Shown piece after piece: positions 47,436 to 55,790 of a stretch of 64,000 bases of DNA (position 1 is its first letter; each line of letters opens with the position of its first letter). Under the pieces are notes generated by a model. That model did no database searches and was not told where the DNA came from. It saw only the letters and a program-made list of their open reading frames with translations. Origin of the DNA: Vreelandella songnenensis (lineage in GTDB: Bacteria > Pseudomonadota > Gammaproteobacteria > Pseudomonadales > Halomonadaceae). The stretch is taken from positions 248,001 through 312,000 of the forward strand of contig NZ_PVTK01000002.1 of assembly GCF_003002925.1 (NCBI RefSeq), written 5' to 3'. Both the position numbers and the translations under genes were made by a program.

Positions 47436-47827
47436 TGCCCGCCCCGCAGGCTATCAATACGCTTGAAGGTTTCATAAAGCGCGGCGAAATCGCCGCTGCT
47501 CATCACCTCAAGCGGCGTACGGCCATTGAAATAGGGATTGTGGTTTGCCATGGAAACAAACCCGTACAGATTGTCCGGGTTTTCAAACAGCATACGCAGC
47601 GCCGCATGAATATTGAGCAGGTAGCTGATACGCGTCAACTGATCGCTATCCAGCTTTATTTCGCCGATATCGCCTCGGCGCGCCCGGGCATAGGTACTGT
47701 GAGAGACGCGCAATATGGCTTCGCCCTGCTCTCCACTGGCATTCCACTTATCCAGCAGGCGAACGGCAGCCTTCAAGCCGATGGCAGCGGCAATCTTACT
47801 CTGGGCAATGCTACTTGCAGCTTGCAT
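47429..47827 (-). CDS. Xre/MbcA/ParS-type antitoxin of the RES toxin
   Basis: A 132-residue antitoxin with an N-terminal helix-turn-helix-like region (about 20-75; EAILRVSHSTYARARRG) and the C-terminal MbcA/ParS toxin-binding domain (GRTPLEVMSSGDFAALYETF). It precedes and overlaps the toxin gene. Two 13-bp direct repeats just upstream (47845-47886) are likely its operator, so autorepression is expected. Confidence 0.88.
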   Translation of the reverse strand: MQAASSIAQSKIAAAIGLKAAVRLLDKWNASGEQGEAILRVSHSTYARARRGDIGEIKLDSDQLTRISYLLNIHAALRMLFENPDNLYGFVSMANHNPYFNGRTPLEVMSSGDFAALYETFKRIDSLRGGQW

Positions 47828-47843
47828 GGCAACTCCTATAACT

Positions 47844-47886
47844 ATATCTGCAAATACTATATCAATAATTAAGTATCTGCAAATAC
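47844..47886 (-). promoter_or_regulatory. Tandem operator repeats of the RES-Xre module
   Basis: TATCTGCAAATAC occurs twice, at 47845-47857 and 47874-47886, 29 bp apart, 18 to 59 bp upstream of the antitoxin start. Each copy is near-palindromic around TGCA (GTAT..TGCA..ATAC in the second). Such sites normally bind the antitoxin or toxin-antitoxin complex. Confidence 0.65.
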
Positions 47887-47944
47887 ACTCTCTTCAGGAC
47901 TATTGGCAATATTGAAAGTACCTGGCCAAATTTCGAACCCACTC

Positions 47945-47979
47945 AAAAAAGCCCCGCACTGTTAAACAGGTACGGGGCT
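47945..47979 (-). terminator. Intrinsic terminator of the TRAP/Lrp operon
   Basis: On the minus strand AGCCCCG (complement of 47973-47979) pairs with CGGGGCT (complement of 47950-47956), followed by TTTTTT, directly after dctM. Confidence 0.88.
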
Positions 47980-48000
47980 CAGTGCTGCCTGCATCAGGCG

Positions 48001-49290
48001 TTAAAACGCCTTGGGAAACATCAGTTGAGGCAAGTACAGAAATACCCCGGGCAGCAGAATCAAGGCCAGTATCACCAGCATGATCAGCCCGACCAACGGT
48101 AACACCGCCATGAACGCCCGCGGCATGGAGACTTCACCAATCTGCGTCGCGATCAGCAGGCAGATACCGTAAGGCGGCGTAATCAGCCCCAGTGTCAGCG
48201 AGAGAATCACTACCAGCGCCATATGGATCTGGTTGATATCCGCCGCGACACAGATACCCTGGATAATCGGCAGAAAGATGATAACTGCCGTCACCGGGCT
48301 GAGCACCGTGCCAATCACCAGCATGAAGAACATCACCATCAGCATGATGCCTACCCGGTGATCAGTCACCGAAAGGATGAAGCTGGCCACCTCTTGGGCA
48401 ATTCCCAGATAGGAGATCAGCCACCCCATGATGCCCGCCGACGCTACCGCAAACATGGGCAGTGAAAAGGACACTACGGATTCCGCCAGAATGGACGGCA
48501 GCTTGCGAAAACGAATGGCCCGATAAAATACGAACGCCAGCAGCATGCCAACCAGTACCGCCACGGAGGCGGCTTCGGTCGCAGTAAATACACCCGTGGT
48601 AATACCACCAAGCACCACCAGCGGCAGCAGCATGGGCGGCGCGGCCACTACCGCGGTACGCCCCATCTGCTTGAACGAGAACTTGCCCGTGGCCTTGATG
48701 TTTTCCCGCTTGGCGATGTAGTAGACATACACCATCTGCATCAGACCCACCAGAATGCCCGGAAGCACCCCGCCCAGAAACAGCGCACCCACGGATACAT
48801 TGCCGAAGGCACCGTAAATGACCATCAGAATGGAAGGCGGAATAATGCCGCCCAAAACCGAGGAGGCCGCGGTCAAAGCGACGGCAAACGGCGCCGGATA
48901 GCCCGATTTTTTCATTGCCGGAATCAGCACCGCCCCGACACTTGCCGTATCCGCCGCCGCTGAGCCGGAAAGGCTTGCGAACATCATCGATACCATCACG
49001 TTGATATGACCAAGGCCACCGCGAATATGCCCCACCGAACTATCGGCAAATTTCAGCAGGCGGTCGGTAATACCGCCATCATTCATCAGCCTTCCCAGCA
49101 GCAGGAAAAACGGCACGGCCAAGAGCGGAAACGAGTTGATGCTGGCAAACATCTGGTTGGCCACCGAGGTCAGTGACAGCCCCATCTCAAGAATCGTCAG
49201 GATGGATGCCAGACCAATGGCGAAGGCAATGGGTACACTCAGGGCGATAAAGAGCAGAAAACTGCCGATCAGGATAAACAGTGGACTCAT
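48001..49290 (-). CDS. dctM: TRAP transporter large permease (DctM)
   Basis: Main membrane subunit of a Na+-driven TRAP importer, 429 residues, about 12 helices. Family signatures include FFLLLGRLMNDGGITDRLLKFA (in part), SGSAAADTASVGAVLIPAMKKSGY (in part), and ITPPYGICLLIATQIG near the C terminus. The start overlaps dctQ by 4 bp (ATGA). It is the last gene of a long leftward operon that begins with an Lrp-type regulator. The substrate is unknown. Confidence 0.95.
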   Translation of the reverse strand: MSPLFILIGSFLLFIALSVPIAFAIGLASILTILEMGLSLTSVANQMFASINSFPLLAVPFFLLLGRLMNDGGITDRLLKFADSSVGHIRGGLGHINVMVSMMFASLSGSAAADTASVGAVLIPAMKKSGYPAPFAVALTAASSVLGGIIPPSILMVIYGAFGNVSVGALFLGGVLPGILVGLMQMVYVYYIAKRENIKATGKFSFKQMGRTAVVAAPPMLLPLVVLGGITTGVFTATEAASVAVLVGMLLAFVFYRAIRFRKLPSILAESVVSFSLPMFAVASAGIMGWLISYLGIAQEVASFILSVTDHRVGIMLMVMFFMLVIGTVLSPVTAVIIFLPIIQGICVAADINQIHMALVVILSLTLGLITPPYGICLLIATQIGEVSMPRAFMAVLPLVGLIMLVILALILLPGVFLYLPQLMFPKAF

Positions 49291-49793
49291 GAACCGTTCG
49301 CCTCTTTCGTGGACTTGGCCGGGTGGCGATTGAGAAGTGCTGAAATATCGTCGTAAAGGGTCTCGATGGAAAAAAGCACCATTGCAACCCCGGCCACAGG
49401 CAGTGCGGCAAACAGGTAGGCCATAGGCGTACCCAGCGCGACTGAGCGACGGTTCCAGCCCATATCCACCAGCACATGGCCGTGAACGATCAGTACGTAG
49501 ATCAGCGGCAGGCAGGCCAGGCTGCCAAACAGGCGCAGCACACGCTGGGTAACCACGAACTGCGGGGGGAAAATATCGATGACGTAGTGCTTGCGATTAC
49601 GCAGGGCAACCGCCGCGCCAATGAAAACCGACCAGATGAAACAGGCCATGGCCACTTCATCGGTCCAGGAAACGGAAATTTTCAGGTAGTTGCGCGCAAC
49701 GACTTGATACAGAACGGTAAGGATAAAGGCAGCAAACAGAGAGCCTGCCAACATCAGCAGGATCTTTTCGATGAGGTCGTTTATTTTCCGCAT
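49287..49793 (-). CDS. dctQ: TRAP transporter small permease (DctQ)
   Basis: Four-helix membrane subunit of the TRAP importer, 168 residues. The pattern YQVVARNYLKISVSWTDEVA (second helix region) with the conserved WxxE-type segment and VFIGAAVALRNRKHYVIDI is typical. It overlaps dctM by 4 bp and follows dctP by 66 bp. No binding-protein fusion is present. Confidence 0.93.
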   Translation of the reverse strand: MRKINDLIEKILLMLAGSLFAAFILTVLYQVVARNYLKISVSWTDEVAMACFIWSVFIGAAVALRNRKHYVIDIFPPQFVVTQRVLRLFGSLACLPLIYVLIVHGHVLVDMGWNRRSVALGTPMAYLFAALPVAGVAMVLFSIETLYDDISALLNRHPAKSTKEANGS

Positions 49794-49859
49794 TCGTCTG
49801 TCCTTTCATGGGCATGCACCACCCCACGTCACGCAAGGAGCGGTGCATCACCCGCGCCG

Positions 49860-50846
49860 TTATAGGTTGCGGATAGTGTCCAGCAGGTCGGTCAAACCAC
49901 GCTCTTCGGCAAATTCGTCGTGGAGCGGAACCATCTGATCGATAAAGGCCTGTTTATCAACCTCGGTCACGGTGACGCCCAGGTCCTCGAACTGCTGAAT
50001 GAACTCGGCATCGTACTCGACACCTTTCTCGGTGCCGTACTCACCCGCGTGGCGCGCAGCCTCCAGGATGATGGCCTGGTCGTCCTCGGAGAACCGGTTA
50101 AAGCGATTCTCGCTGATCGAGATATGGCTCATCATGATCTGATGTTCGGTCTTGGCGTGATATGGCGCCACTTCGTACAGTCGGCTTGAAAAATAGCCGC
50201 TGATGGTACTTTCAAACGCCCCCACTACGCCGGTCTGCAGACCGGTATAGATTTCGGTCCAAGGAAGCGAAGTGGTCAATGCACCAACCGTCTGCCACAT
50301 CTCGGCATCCAGGCGTGACCCGGTTACCCGCATCTTGACCCCATCAAGGTCCGAGGGCTCGGTCACCGGTCCCGTATTGGAACTCAGATTGCGGGTACCG
50401 CCCCCGGTCAGGCTCAACAGCTTCAAACCAACGCCGGCGTCCTTCATGGCGTCATCAAAGTAGCTGAAAACCGCCGAGTCAGGAGCGGTAGCGACGCGAA
50501 ACTCGTCCATGTCCTCAAACAGATAGTTCAGACTGAAGATTTCGAAATCCGGTACGTAGGGGGAAACGTTCATTACCCCACCAATGATCATGTCGGTGGT
50601 ACCGATACGAATCTCATCCACCATGGTCTGATCGTTACCCAACTGGCCGCCCGGGAAGATTTGCACGGTGATGCGATTATCAGTGGCCTCTTCCACTTCC
50701 GTCTTGAACGCTTCAGCCGCGTCAATCCATGGGTGCGGTGCGCTGACCACGGTACCCAGGCGCAGCGTTTCAGCCAGGGCGGGCGTTGCCATCAGCAGGG
50801 AAACAGCACTGGCCAGCGCAAGACGGGGAAATAGTATTTTGGTCAT
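49860..50846 (-). CDS. dctP: TRAP transporter solute-binding protein (DctP family)
   Basis: Periplasmic binding protein of 328 residues with a signal peptide (about 1-24, ending ALA-ET). The carboxylate-binding arginine lies in GVKMRVTGSR (about 175), and the conserved LPWTEIYTGLQTGVVGAFE segment is present. The substrate is therefore probably an organic acid or amino-acid-like anion. The ATG at 50846 starts at the signal peptide with AAGGA upstream; a longer in-frame start adds 32 unconserved residues. Operon neighbours suggest the ligand is broken down by PLP- and flavin-dependent enzymes. Confidence 0.93.
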   Translation of the reverse strand: MTKILFPRLALASAVSLLMATPALAETLRLGTVVSAPHPWIDAAEAFKTEVEEATDNRITVQIFPGGQLGNDQTMVDEIRIGTTDMIIGGVMNVSPYVPDFEIFSLNYLFEDMDEFRVATAPDSAVFSYFDDAMKDAGVGLKLLSLTGGGTRNLSSNTGPVTEPSDLDGVKMRVTGSRLDAEMWQTVGALTTSLPWTEIYTGLQTGVVGAFESTISGYFSSRLYEVAPYHAKTEHQIMMSHISISENRFNRFSEDDQAIILEAARHAGEYGTEKGVEYDAEFIQQFEDLGVTVTEVDKQAFIDQMVPLHDEFAEERGLTDLLDTIRNL

Positions 50847-50890
50847 GGGGAGTCCTTTGGTATGTGCCAACATTTTTCTAGTTTTTGGTG

Positions 50891-51469
50891 CTAGGTATTG
50901 GAAACCGGTTCGCCCAGGGTGTGCATCAACCGGTTTGCCCAACCAAACAGGGTAGTGGAAAGCGTCAGGTCGAGGATTTCCTGATCATCAAGCCCCACCT
51001 CACGCAAACCTTGAATATCGCTTTGCGTCACATTGGGCGGGCACTCGGAAAGGCGCATCGCGAACTTCAGAATAGCGCGAACGCGAGGCACCAGATCTGC
51101 CTCCTTGCCGCGCAGGAAAATATCCTGCATCACCTTTTCATCACCCACGATATGGTTGTAGCGCTGGGCATGAACGGCGGCGCAGTAGATGCAGCGATTG
51201 ACTACCGAGGCGGCTACCGCTCCGAGTTCGCGCTCATCGCGGGAAAGCCCGCCCTTGTCGTACATGATGCCGTTAAACAACGAGGTACGGATACGCAGCG
51301 ACTCAGGGTCATGGGCCAGCACCAGCACGTAATCGGAAATCTTGGTATTGGAAGGCGTCTCTTTGAGCGCTTCTTGCTGGGCAGGCGTGGCGTTATCCAG
51401 ATCAATCGGCGTAATGTGCGGGCGCCAGGTGGGCACGCGAGTAGTGAACTTGTGAATGACGCGGCTCAT
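50891..51469 (-). CDS. AhpD-like peroxidase-related enzyme
   Basis: A 192-residue protein of the alkylhydroperoxidase/carboxymuconolactone decarboxylase superfamily. The redox motif C-x-x-C with the following histidine is intact in NRCIYCAAVHAQRYN (about 95). The N-terminal extension DLDNATPAQQEAL is typical of the "peroxidase-related enzyme" group. It overlaps the CMD gene upstream by 4 bp, and the two probably act as partners. Whether it reduces a peroxide or acts on a pathway intermediate is unknown. Confidence 0.82.
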   Translation of the reverse strand: MSRVIHKFTTRVPTWRPHITPIDLDNATPAQQEALKETPSNTKISDYVLVLAHDPESLRIRTSLFNGIMYDKGGLSRDERELGAVAASVVNRCIYCAAVHAQRYNHIVGDEKVMQDIFLRGKEADLVPRVRAILKFAMRLSECPPNVTQSDIQGLREVGLDDQEILDLTLSTTLFGWANRLMHTLGEPVSNT

Positions 51470-51963
51470 GAAGTCTCTCCCATGACGCTAAGAACGGCGG
51501 TAACACGCAGCTGGTAGTTGACGAAGGCTACCAGCCCGGCCAGGCGCACGATGTCCGCCTCCTCGATACCCGCTTGCATCAGCGCCTGAATGTCCTCCTT
51601 GGTTGCATCACGCGGGCTCTGCGTGACCAGATCGACATAGGCCACCATGGCGCCAAGGCGTTTGTCTGACTCGGGCGGCTTGGTGCCCGGCTCGGCAAGC
51701 TGGTAAGGGTCGGCATCGCTGCCATAACCTTGCAGGAGATCAGCGTAATGCCGGCTCAAGCCCGCCTGCTGACAGATGCGCGCCATTCGGCATGCCAAAG
51801 CAGCCCTGACAATGGCCGGTACCTGGCCTTCATCACCGGGCAGCAGCGCGGCTTCATAAGATGCCTGGGTCAGGTCCATCAACTTGCCGCGCATCGCCAG
51901 CGCATCCGCCAGCGGCCCGGTCGCGGGCACATTGGCCGCCTTTTCTATTACATGCGTCATCAT
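51466..51963 (-). CDS. CMD-domain protein (carboxymuconolactone decarboxylase superfamily)
   Basis: A 165-residue all-alpha protein resembling the Avi_7170-type CMD family, which is encoded beside an AhpD-like protein as here. The core ALACRMARICQQAGLSRHY and VRLAGLVAFVNYQLRV helices are visible. The usual CxxC is not present at the expected place, so it may be a non-redox partner of the AhpD-like protein. Two adjacent ATGs (51963, 51960) follow AAGGGA. The end overlaps the AhpD-like gene by 4 bp. Confidence 0.75.
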   Translation of the reverse strand: MMTHVIEKAANVPATGPLADALAMRGKLMDLTQASYEAALLPGDEGQVPAIVRAALACRMARICQQAGLSRHYADLLQGYGSDADPYQLAEPGTKPPESDKRLGAMVAYVDLVTQSPRDATKEDIQALMQAGIEEADIVRLAGLVAFVNYQLRVTAVLSVMGETS

Positions 51964-51991
51964 TGTTCCCTTGCTTTTTCAATACGCCGCG

Positions 51992-53461
51992 TCAGGCGTT
52001 GGCCGTTTGGTCGGGAAGCGGCGAGGCTGCCCACTCATCGCCCAGCAGTTCAGGCGTGTCGTACTGCTCAAGACGCTGCCAGTGCAGTTCGGCATCTTCG
52101 CGGTACAGGTTGGATGCAATGGCCCCTGCCAGCCAGCTCGCCCCTTCGCTGATACCGGGAATGTCCCCACTGACCTTGCCCAGGCTGACGGTGGCGCCGT
52201 AGTTGAAGCAGTGAATATTGCCAAGCCACGGCGCCGAACCCGGCTCGCGCTCCTGAAAGGCAAAATCGCGGCCCACATAGGGAAACTTGCCAAGCTCTTC
52301 ATTCTCGAGCTCCGCCGGCGGCTGGTAACGGTCACGCCATAGCAGGATGCGATCGGCGTAGCCGGCAAGCTCGGTACGTGCCAACGGGTCGATTTCAAAA
52401 CCGGTTCCCAGAATCAGATAGTCGCAGCGCACTGCCCCCTGCTGGGTATCGATGACAATCTCCTCGCCTTCCATGCGCACGCTTTTGACACCACAGCCAA
52501 AGTGAAAATGAGCGTTGGCATGACGGCTGACGCGCAGTGTGGAGCCTCTGGGCGGCGGCGTCTGGGTAGCAAACGAATAGTGCATGATGCGCCAGCGCCA
52601 TGCATCGGGTAAGCCGGCGTAGCCGTGAGTAAAGCCGAACGAGCCGATACCCATCATTTTATTGATCAACGGCATCTGCTGGCGACGAATCAGAAAGCGC
52701 ACTTCGCCGGCGCCGTGCTCGAGCGCCTCGGCGGCGTTATCCACCGCGGAAGCACCCACACCAATCACGACCACCCGCTTGCCCTTCAGGCGTGCAAAGT
52801 CGATCTCGTCGGCCGAGTGAGCCCAGGTATTGGCCGGCAGATTTTCGACAAAGCCGGGGATCTTGGGCGCTCCGGTGCCTTCGCGGCCGGTGGCCATTAT
52901 CAGCTTGCGGGTAAGCACTGTCTGGGCAGGCGCGCCTTCACCTGAAAGCTCAAGCCTTAAAAGATCGCCCTCTGGTGTGACATGCTCCACTTTCACGTCG
53001 TTCTCGACCGGAAGCTTCAACACTTGGCGGTACCAGTTCAGGTAAGCCATCCAGGTCGGACGCGGAATCTTGTCCAGCGCTTCCCACGCCTGAGTGCCGA
53101 ACTGTGCTTCATACCAGGCGCGAAACGTCAGCGATGCAAACCCATAGCTTGGCCCCGGCAGCGTCTTGGGCGAGCGCAGGGTTTCCATACGGGCGTAGTT
53201 GAGCCAGGGGCCTTCAAGTCCCGCCGGGTTGCGGTCGAAGATACGGATATTACGAATACCGCCTGACAGCAGCGCAAAGGCCGCCACCAGGCCACACTGC
53301 CCGCCGCCGATAATCACGACATCGTGCACGGACTGGCCATCATCGGCGGTGCGCTCGGGCACCCAGCTGGTCGGTGGAATATTCAGACACGCCAGGTCGT
53401 ATTGAACGCGAGTGTTCAGCGCATCAAGACCGGCGCCAGCCAGTGAAGGAGTCATCGTCAT
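51992..53461 (-). CDS. FAD/NAD(P)-binding flavoprotein, monooxygenase-like
   Basis: A 489-residue flavoprotein. The FAD-binding loop VVIIGGGQCGLVAAFAL lies near the N terminus (about 50), a second dinucleotide loop VVVIGVGASAVDNAAEAL (about 230) fits NADPH, and the segment LIMATGREGTGAPKIPG resembles the linker of class B flavin monooxygenases. The ATG at 53461 overlaps the stop of the upstream PLP-enzyme gene (TAATG), implying coupled translation. Substrate is unknown; oxidation of a product or substrate of the PLP enzyme is a reasonable guess. Confidence 0.82.
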   Translation of the reverse strand: MTMTPSLAGAGLDALNTRVQYDLACLNIPPTSWVPERTADDGQSVHDVVIIGGGQCGLVAAFALLSGGIRNIRIFDRNPAGLEGPWLNYARMETLRSPKTLPGPSYGFASLTFRAWYEAQFGTQAWEALDKIPRPTWMAYLNWYRQVLKLPVENDVKVEHVTPEGDLLRLELSGEGAPAQTVLTRKLIMATGREGTGAPKIPGFVENLPANTWAHSADEIDFARLKGKRVVVIGVGASAVDNAAEALEHGAGEVRFLIRRQQMPLINKMMGIGSFGFTHGYAGLPDAWRWRIMHYSFATQTPPPRGSTLRVSRHANAHFHFGCGVKSVRMEGEEIVIDTQQGAVRCDYLILGTGFEIDPLARTELAGYADRILLWRDRYQPPAELENEELGKFPYVGRDFAFQEREPGSAPWLGNIHCFNYGATVSLGKVSGDIPGISEGASWLAGAIASNLYREDAELHWQRLEQYDTPELLGDEWAASPLPDQTANA

Positions 53462-55164
53462 TACGTTTTCTCGATTTGTGCCTGGAGAGCCTGCTCCGCT
53501 TCGTGCGGCCACCAGAACCAACGAACGGGTACTTCCGCATGCACGTCATCGGCCAATGGCATTGCCCTGGCCTGCTCTACAAGCTCATGGGCCTTGGCAA
53601 AATAGTCATCGGCCTGCTCCAGCACCGCCTGCTCTTGCGGTATCTCCTGGAACAGCAGCGTATCCAGAAGGTCGACAGGTGCCGGGGATGCATCTTGGGA
53701 GCGTACATGCCATACACCGCTATGTTCATCCACGGAGTACAGCTTCATTAGCACCGGGGCATACCGCGCAATAAATTCGACAGCCGATATTACATAGTTA
53801 GCCGCCTCATTGCTAAAAAAGAAATTAAAACCGACTCTTACCCAACCTGGACGGTATAAGCTTCTTCCCGTTTGGACTAAATCCTCGTGCTCAGCGGCAG
53901 TTTTTTCATCGATCGAAAGCAACTCATGCCCATAGGGACCAGCGCAGGAACAGCCGCCCCGGGCCTGAATGCCAAACAGGTCGTTAAGCATCGCCACGAT
54001 CAGGTTATGGTGAATCTCGCGCCCGCCAGCGCTGACGTTAAACGAGAAAATGGCCAGCCGAGAGGCGCTCAATGAGCCCAACAGGTGGATATTGCTGACC
54101 GCGTTCCAGCGGGTCATGGCCATCTCTACAAGTTCGCTTTCGCGGGCTTCTATTGCATGGACACCCACCAGGTCCTTGATACGAAACGCAAGCCCTGCAC
54201 GAATATCGCCCAGAATGCCCGGTGTACCCGCCTCTTCACGACGCTGAATGCTGCTGACGTAACGGTGCTGGTGGGCAGTGACGTAGGACACCGTTCCCCC
54301 ACCGGCCACCGAGGGCTTGGCGTTACGGCACAGCGCCTTGCGCATCACCAGCACGCCGGAGCTACCCGGCCCACCGACAAACTTGTGCGGCGACAGAAAG
54401 ATGGCGTCCAGATGATCACCGGTGCCCGTGCCAGCCACGTTGATGTCGACGTAGGGACCGCTTGCCGCGTAATCAACCAGTACGATGCCATCATGCTGAT
54501 GAACCAGCCGCGCCAGCGCCGCCACGTCGGTCTTGATCCCGGTCACATTGGAGGCCGCCGAGAATGCCACGATCCTGGTATCGCGTTCGGCGTAGGCTTC
54601 AAGCTCGCGGGCCAGAGTATCAAGGCAGGGAACACCGCGGCTGCAAAGCGGAATACGTACCAGATCCACATCGCATTCACGCCAGACAAGATCATTGGAG
54701 TGATGCTCGAAAGGGCCGATGAAGACCACGGGCCTAGCCTCTGCCGAAGCCGCCGGACAGTTGTGGAGCTCCAGAATCTGGCTGCAGCGATTGATGGCGG
54801 AAGTTGCCCCGGCGCCTGCAAAGATGATTGCGTAATCGTCGTTGGCACCGACCGAGCGGCTTACCGCGTGACGTGCGGCTTCACGGTAATAGGTCGTGGT
54901 TTTACCGGTATAAGAGGTTTCAGTATGGGTATTGGCGTAGAACGGCAGTACCTTGAAACGCAGAGCGTCTTCGACCACGCCCAGCGCACGGCCTGAGGCA
55001 GTATAATCCGCGTAGAGCAGCGGCCGCGCGCCAAAAGGTCCGGTGATCGCCGCCCCTTCGCCAATCACTTCCTCACGAATATAACTGATCCAGTCAGAGG
55101 ACGTTCCCGAGTGGAAGCTCGGTGGTTTTTTTGACTTGTTCCATTGAGAAGCATGATGTGACAT
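53461..55164 (-). CDS. PLP-dependent class V aminotransferase-fold enzyme (desulfurase-like)
   Basis: A 567-residue fold-type I enzyme resembling cysteine desulfurases and related C-S lyases. The PLP lysine is K261 in LSPHKFVGG and the cofactor aspartate is D231 in VDYAASG. A cysteine-rich GGCSCAGPYGHELL segment lies near residue 415. About 100 C-terminal residues beyond the usual fold are unassigned. The gene begins 71 bp inside the end of the lrp gene in another frame, and its stop overlaps the flavoprotein start. Reaction and substrate are unknown; a sulfur- or amino-containing compound brought in by the TRAP system is plausible. Confidence 0.8.
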   Translation of the reverse strand: MSHHASQWNKSKKPPSFHSGTSSDWISYIREEVIGEGAAITGPFGARPLLYADYTASGRALGVVEDALRFKVLPFYANTHTETSYTGKTTTYYREAARHAVSRSVGANDDYAIIFAGAGATSAINRCSQILELHNCPAASAEARPVVFIGPFEHHSNDLVWRECDVDLVRIPLCSRGVPCLDTLARELEAYAERDTRIVAFSAASNVTGIKTDVAALARLVHQHDGIVLVDYAASGPYVDINVAGTGTGDHLDAIFLSPHKFVGGPGSSGVLVMRKALCRNAKPSVAGGGTVSYVTAHQHRYVSSIQRREEAGTPGILGDIRAGLAFRIKDLVGVHAIEARESELVEMAMTRWNAVSNIHLLGSLSASRLAIFSFNVSAGGREIHHNLIVAMLNDLFGIQARGGCSCAGPYGHELLSIDEKTAAEHEDLVQTGRSLYRPGWVRVGFNFFFSNEAANYVISAVEFIARYAPVLMKLYSVDEHSGVWHVRSQDASPAPVDLLDTLLFQEIPQEQAVLEQADDYFAKAHELVEQARAMPLADDVHAEVPVRWFWWPHEAEQALQAQIEKT

Positions 55165-55561
55165 TACTGAGCTCTATTTTTGCGATGAGCCTTTTGTAAA
55201 AGGCATCAAACGACTGGTTATCGCGCGTAATGACCTTGAGCAAGTAATCAAACTCCCCTGCCAGCCGATTGACTTCCATGACTTCGGGGAACGACTGGAC
55301 AGCCTCCTTGAAGGCATCCAGCCAGGCCTGGTTATGTTTATCGGTCTTGATCATCACGAAAACAGTCAGGCCGAGATTGAGCTTTTCAGGGTTTAAGACG
55401 GCGATTCTCTTTTCAATCACTCCTTCCTTTTCAAGACGCTGAATGCGCCGCCAGCAGGGAGTCACCGAAAGCCCGATACCTTCTGCAAGCTGGGCTATCG
55501 AAAGGTTATCATTACGCTGAAGCTGTTCAATAATTTTCAAATCAAAGCGATCAATAAGCAA
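55094..55561 (-). CDS. Lrp/AsnC family transcriptional regulator
   Basis: A 155-residue regulator that leads the operon. The N-terminal helix-turn-helix (NLSIAQLAEGIGLSVTPCWR, about 19-38) is followed by RRIQRLEKEGVI and the C-terminal RAM ligand-binding domain (LNLGLTVFVMIKTD through the GEFDYLLKV motif, about 100). Lrp-type proteins sense amino acids. It is the promoter-proximal gene of the operon reading through the PLP enzyme, flavoprotein, CMD/AhpD proteins and TRAP genes, so it is probably a local, substrate-sensing activator. Two AT-rich repeats lie upstream (55589-55640). Confidence 0.93.
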   Translation of the reverse strand: MLIDRFDLKIIEQLQRNDNLSIAQLAEGIGLSVTPCWRRIQRLEKEGVIEKRIAVLNPEKLNLGLTVFVMIKTDKHNQAWLDAFKEAVQSFPEVMEVNRLAGEFDYLLKVITRDNQSFDAFYKRLIAKIELSNVTSCFSMEQVKKTTELPLGNVL

Positions 55562-55588
55562 TTTATTTCCTCCAACCAGGCAATGTAG

Positions 55589-55640
55589 GAATATATTTTC
55601 ACAATCACCAAAAATCCTCTAGTGAGAAGAATATTTTTTC
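55589..55640 (-). promoter_or_regulatory. Tandem AT-rich sites upstream of the Lrp-type gene
   Basis: GAATATATTTTC (55589-55600) and GAATATTTTTTC (55629-55640) are near-identical direct repeats 40 bp apart, about four helical turns. They lie 28 to 79 bp before the regulator start. AT-rich phased sites suit Lrp-family binding. Confidence 0.4.
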
Positions 55641-55687
55641 GCTTTAATTTCGCCCCTTTATAAAGCACACCGCTTATTACACGGCAC

Positions 55688-55719
55688 AAAAAAAGTGCAA
55701 GCTGGCATCAGCTTGCACT
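55688..55719 (-). terminator. Intrinsic terminator of the DUF488 gene
   Basis: A perfect 11-bp stem (55694-55704 with 55709-55719, loop of 4), followed on the minus strand by a run of seven T (complement of 55688-55694). Confidence 0.9.
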
Positions 55720-55790
55720 CCGGTGATAATCGATTAATAAAAGGTTTAAATTAATAACCTATTAAATCAACATGCTCTCTATAACCCACT

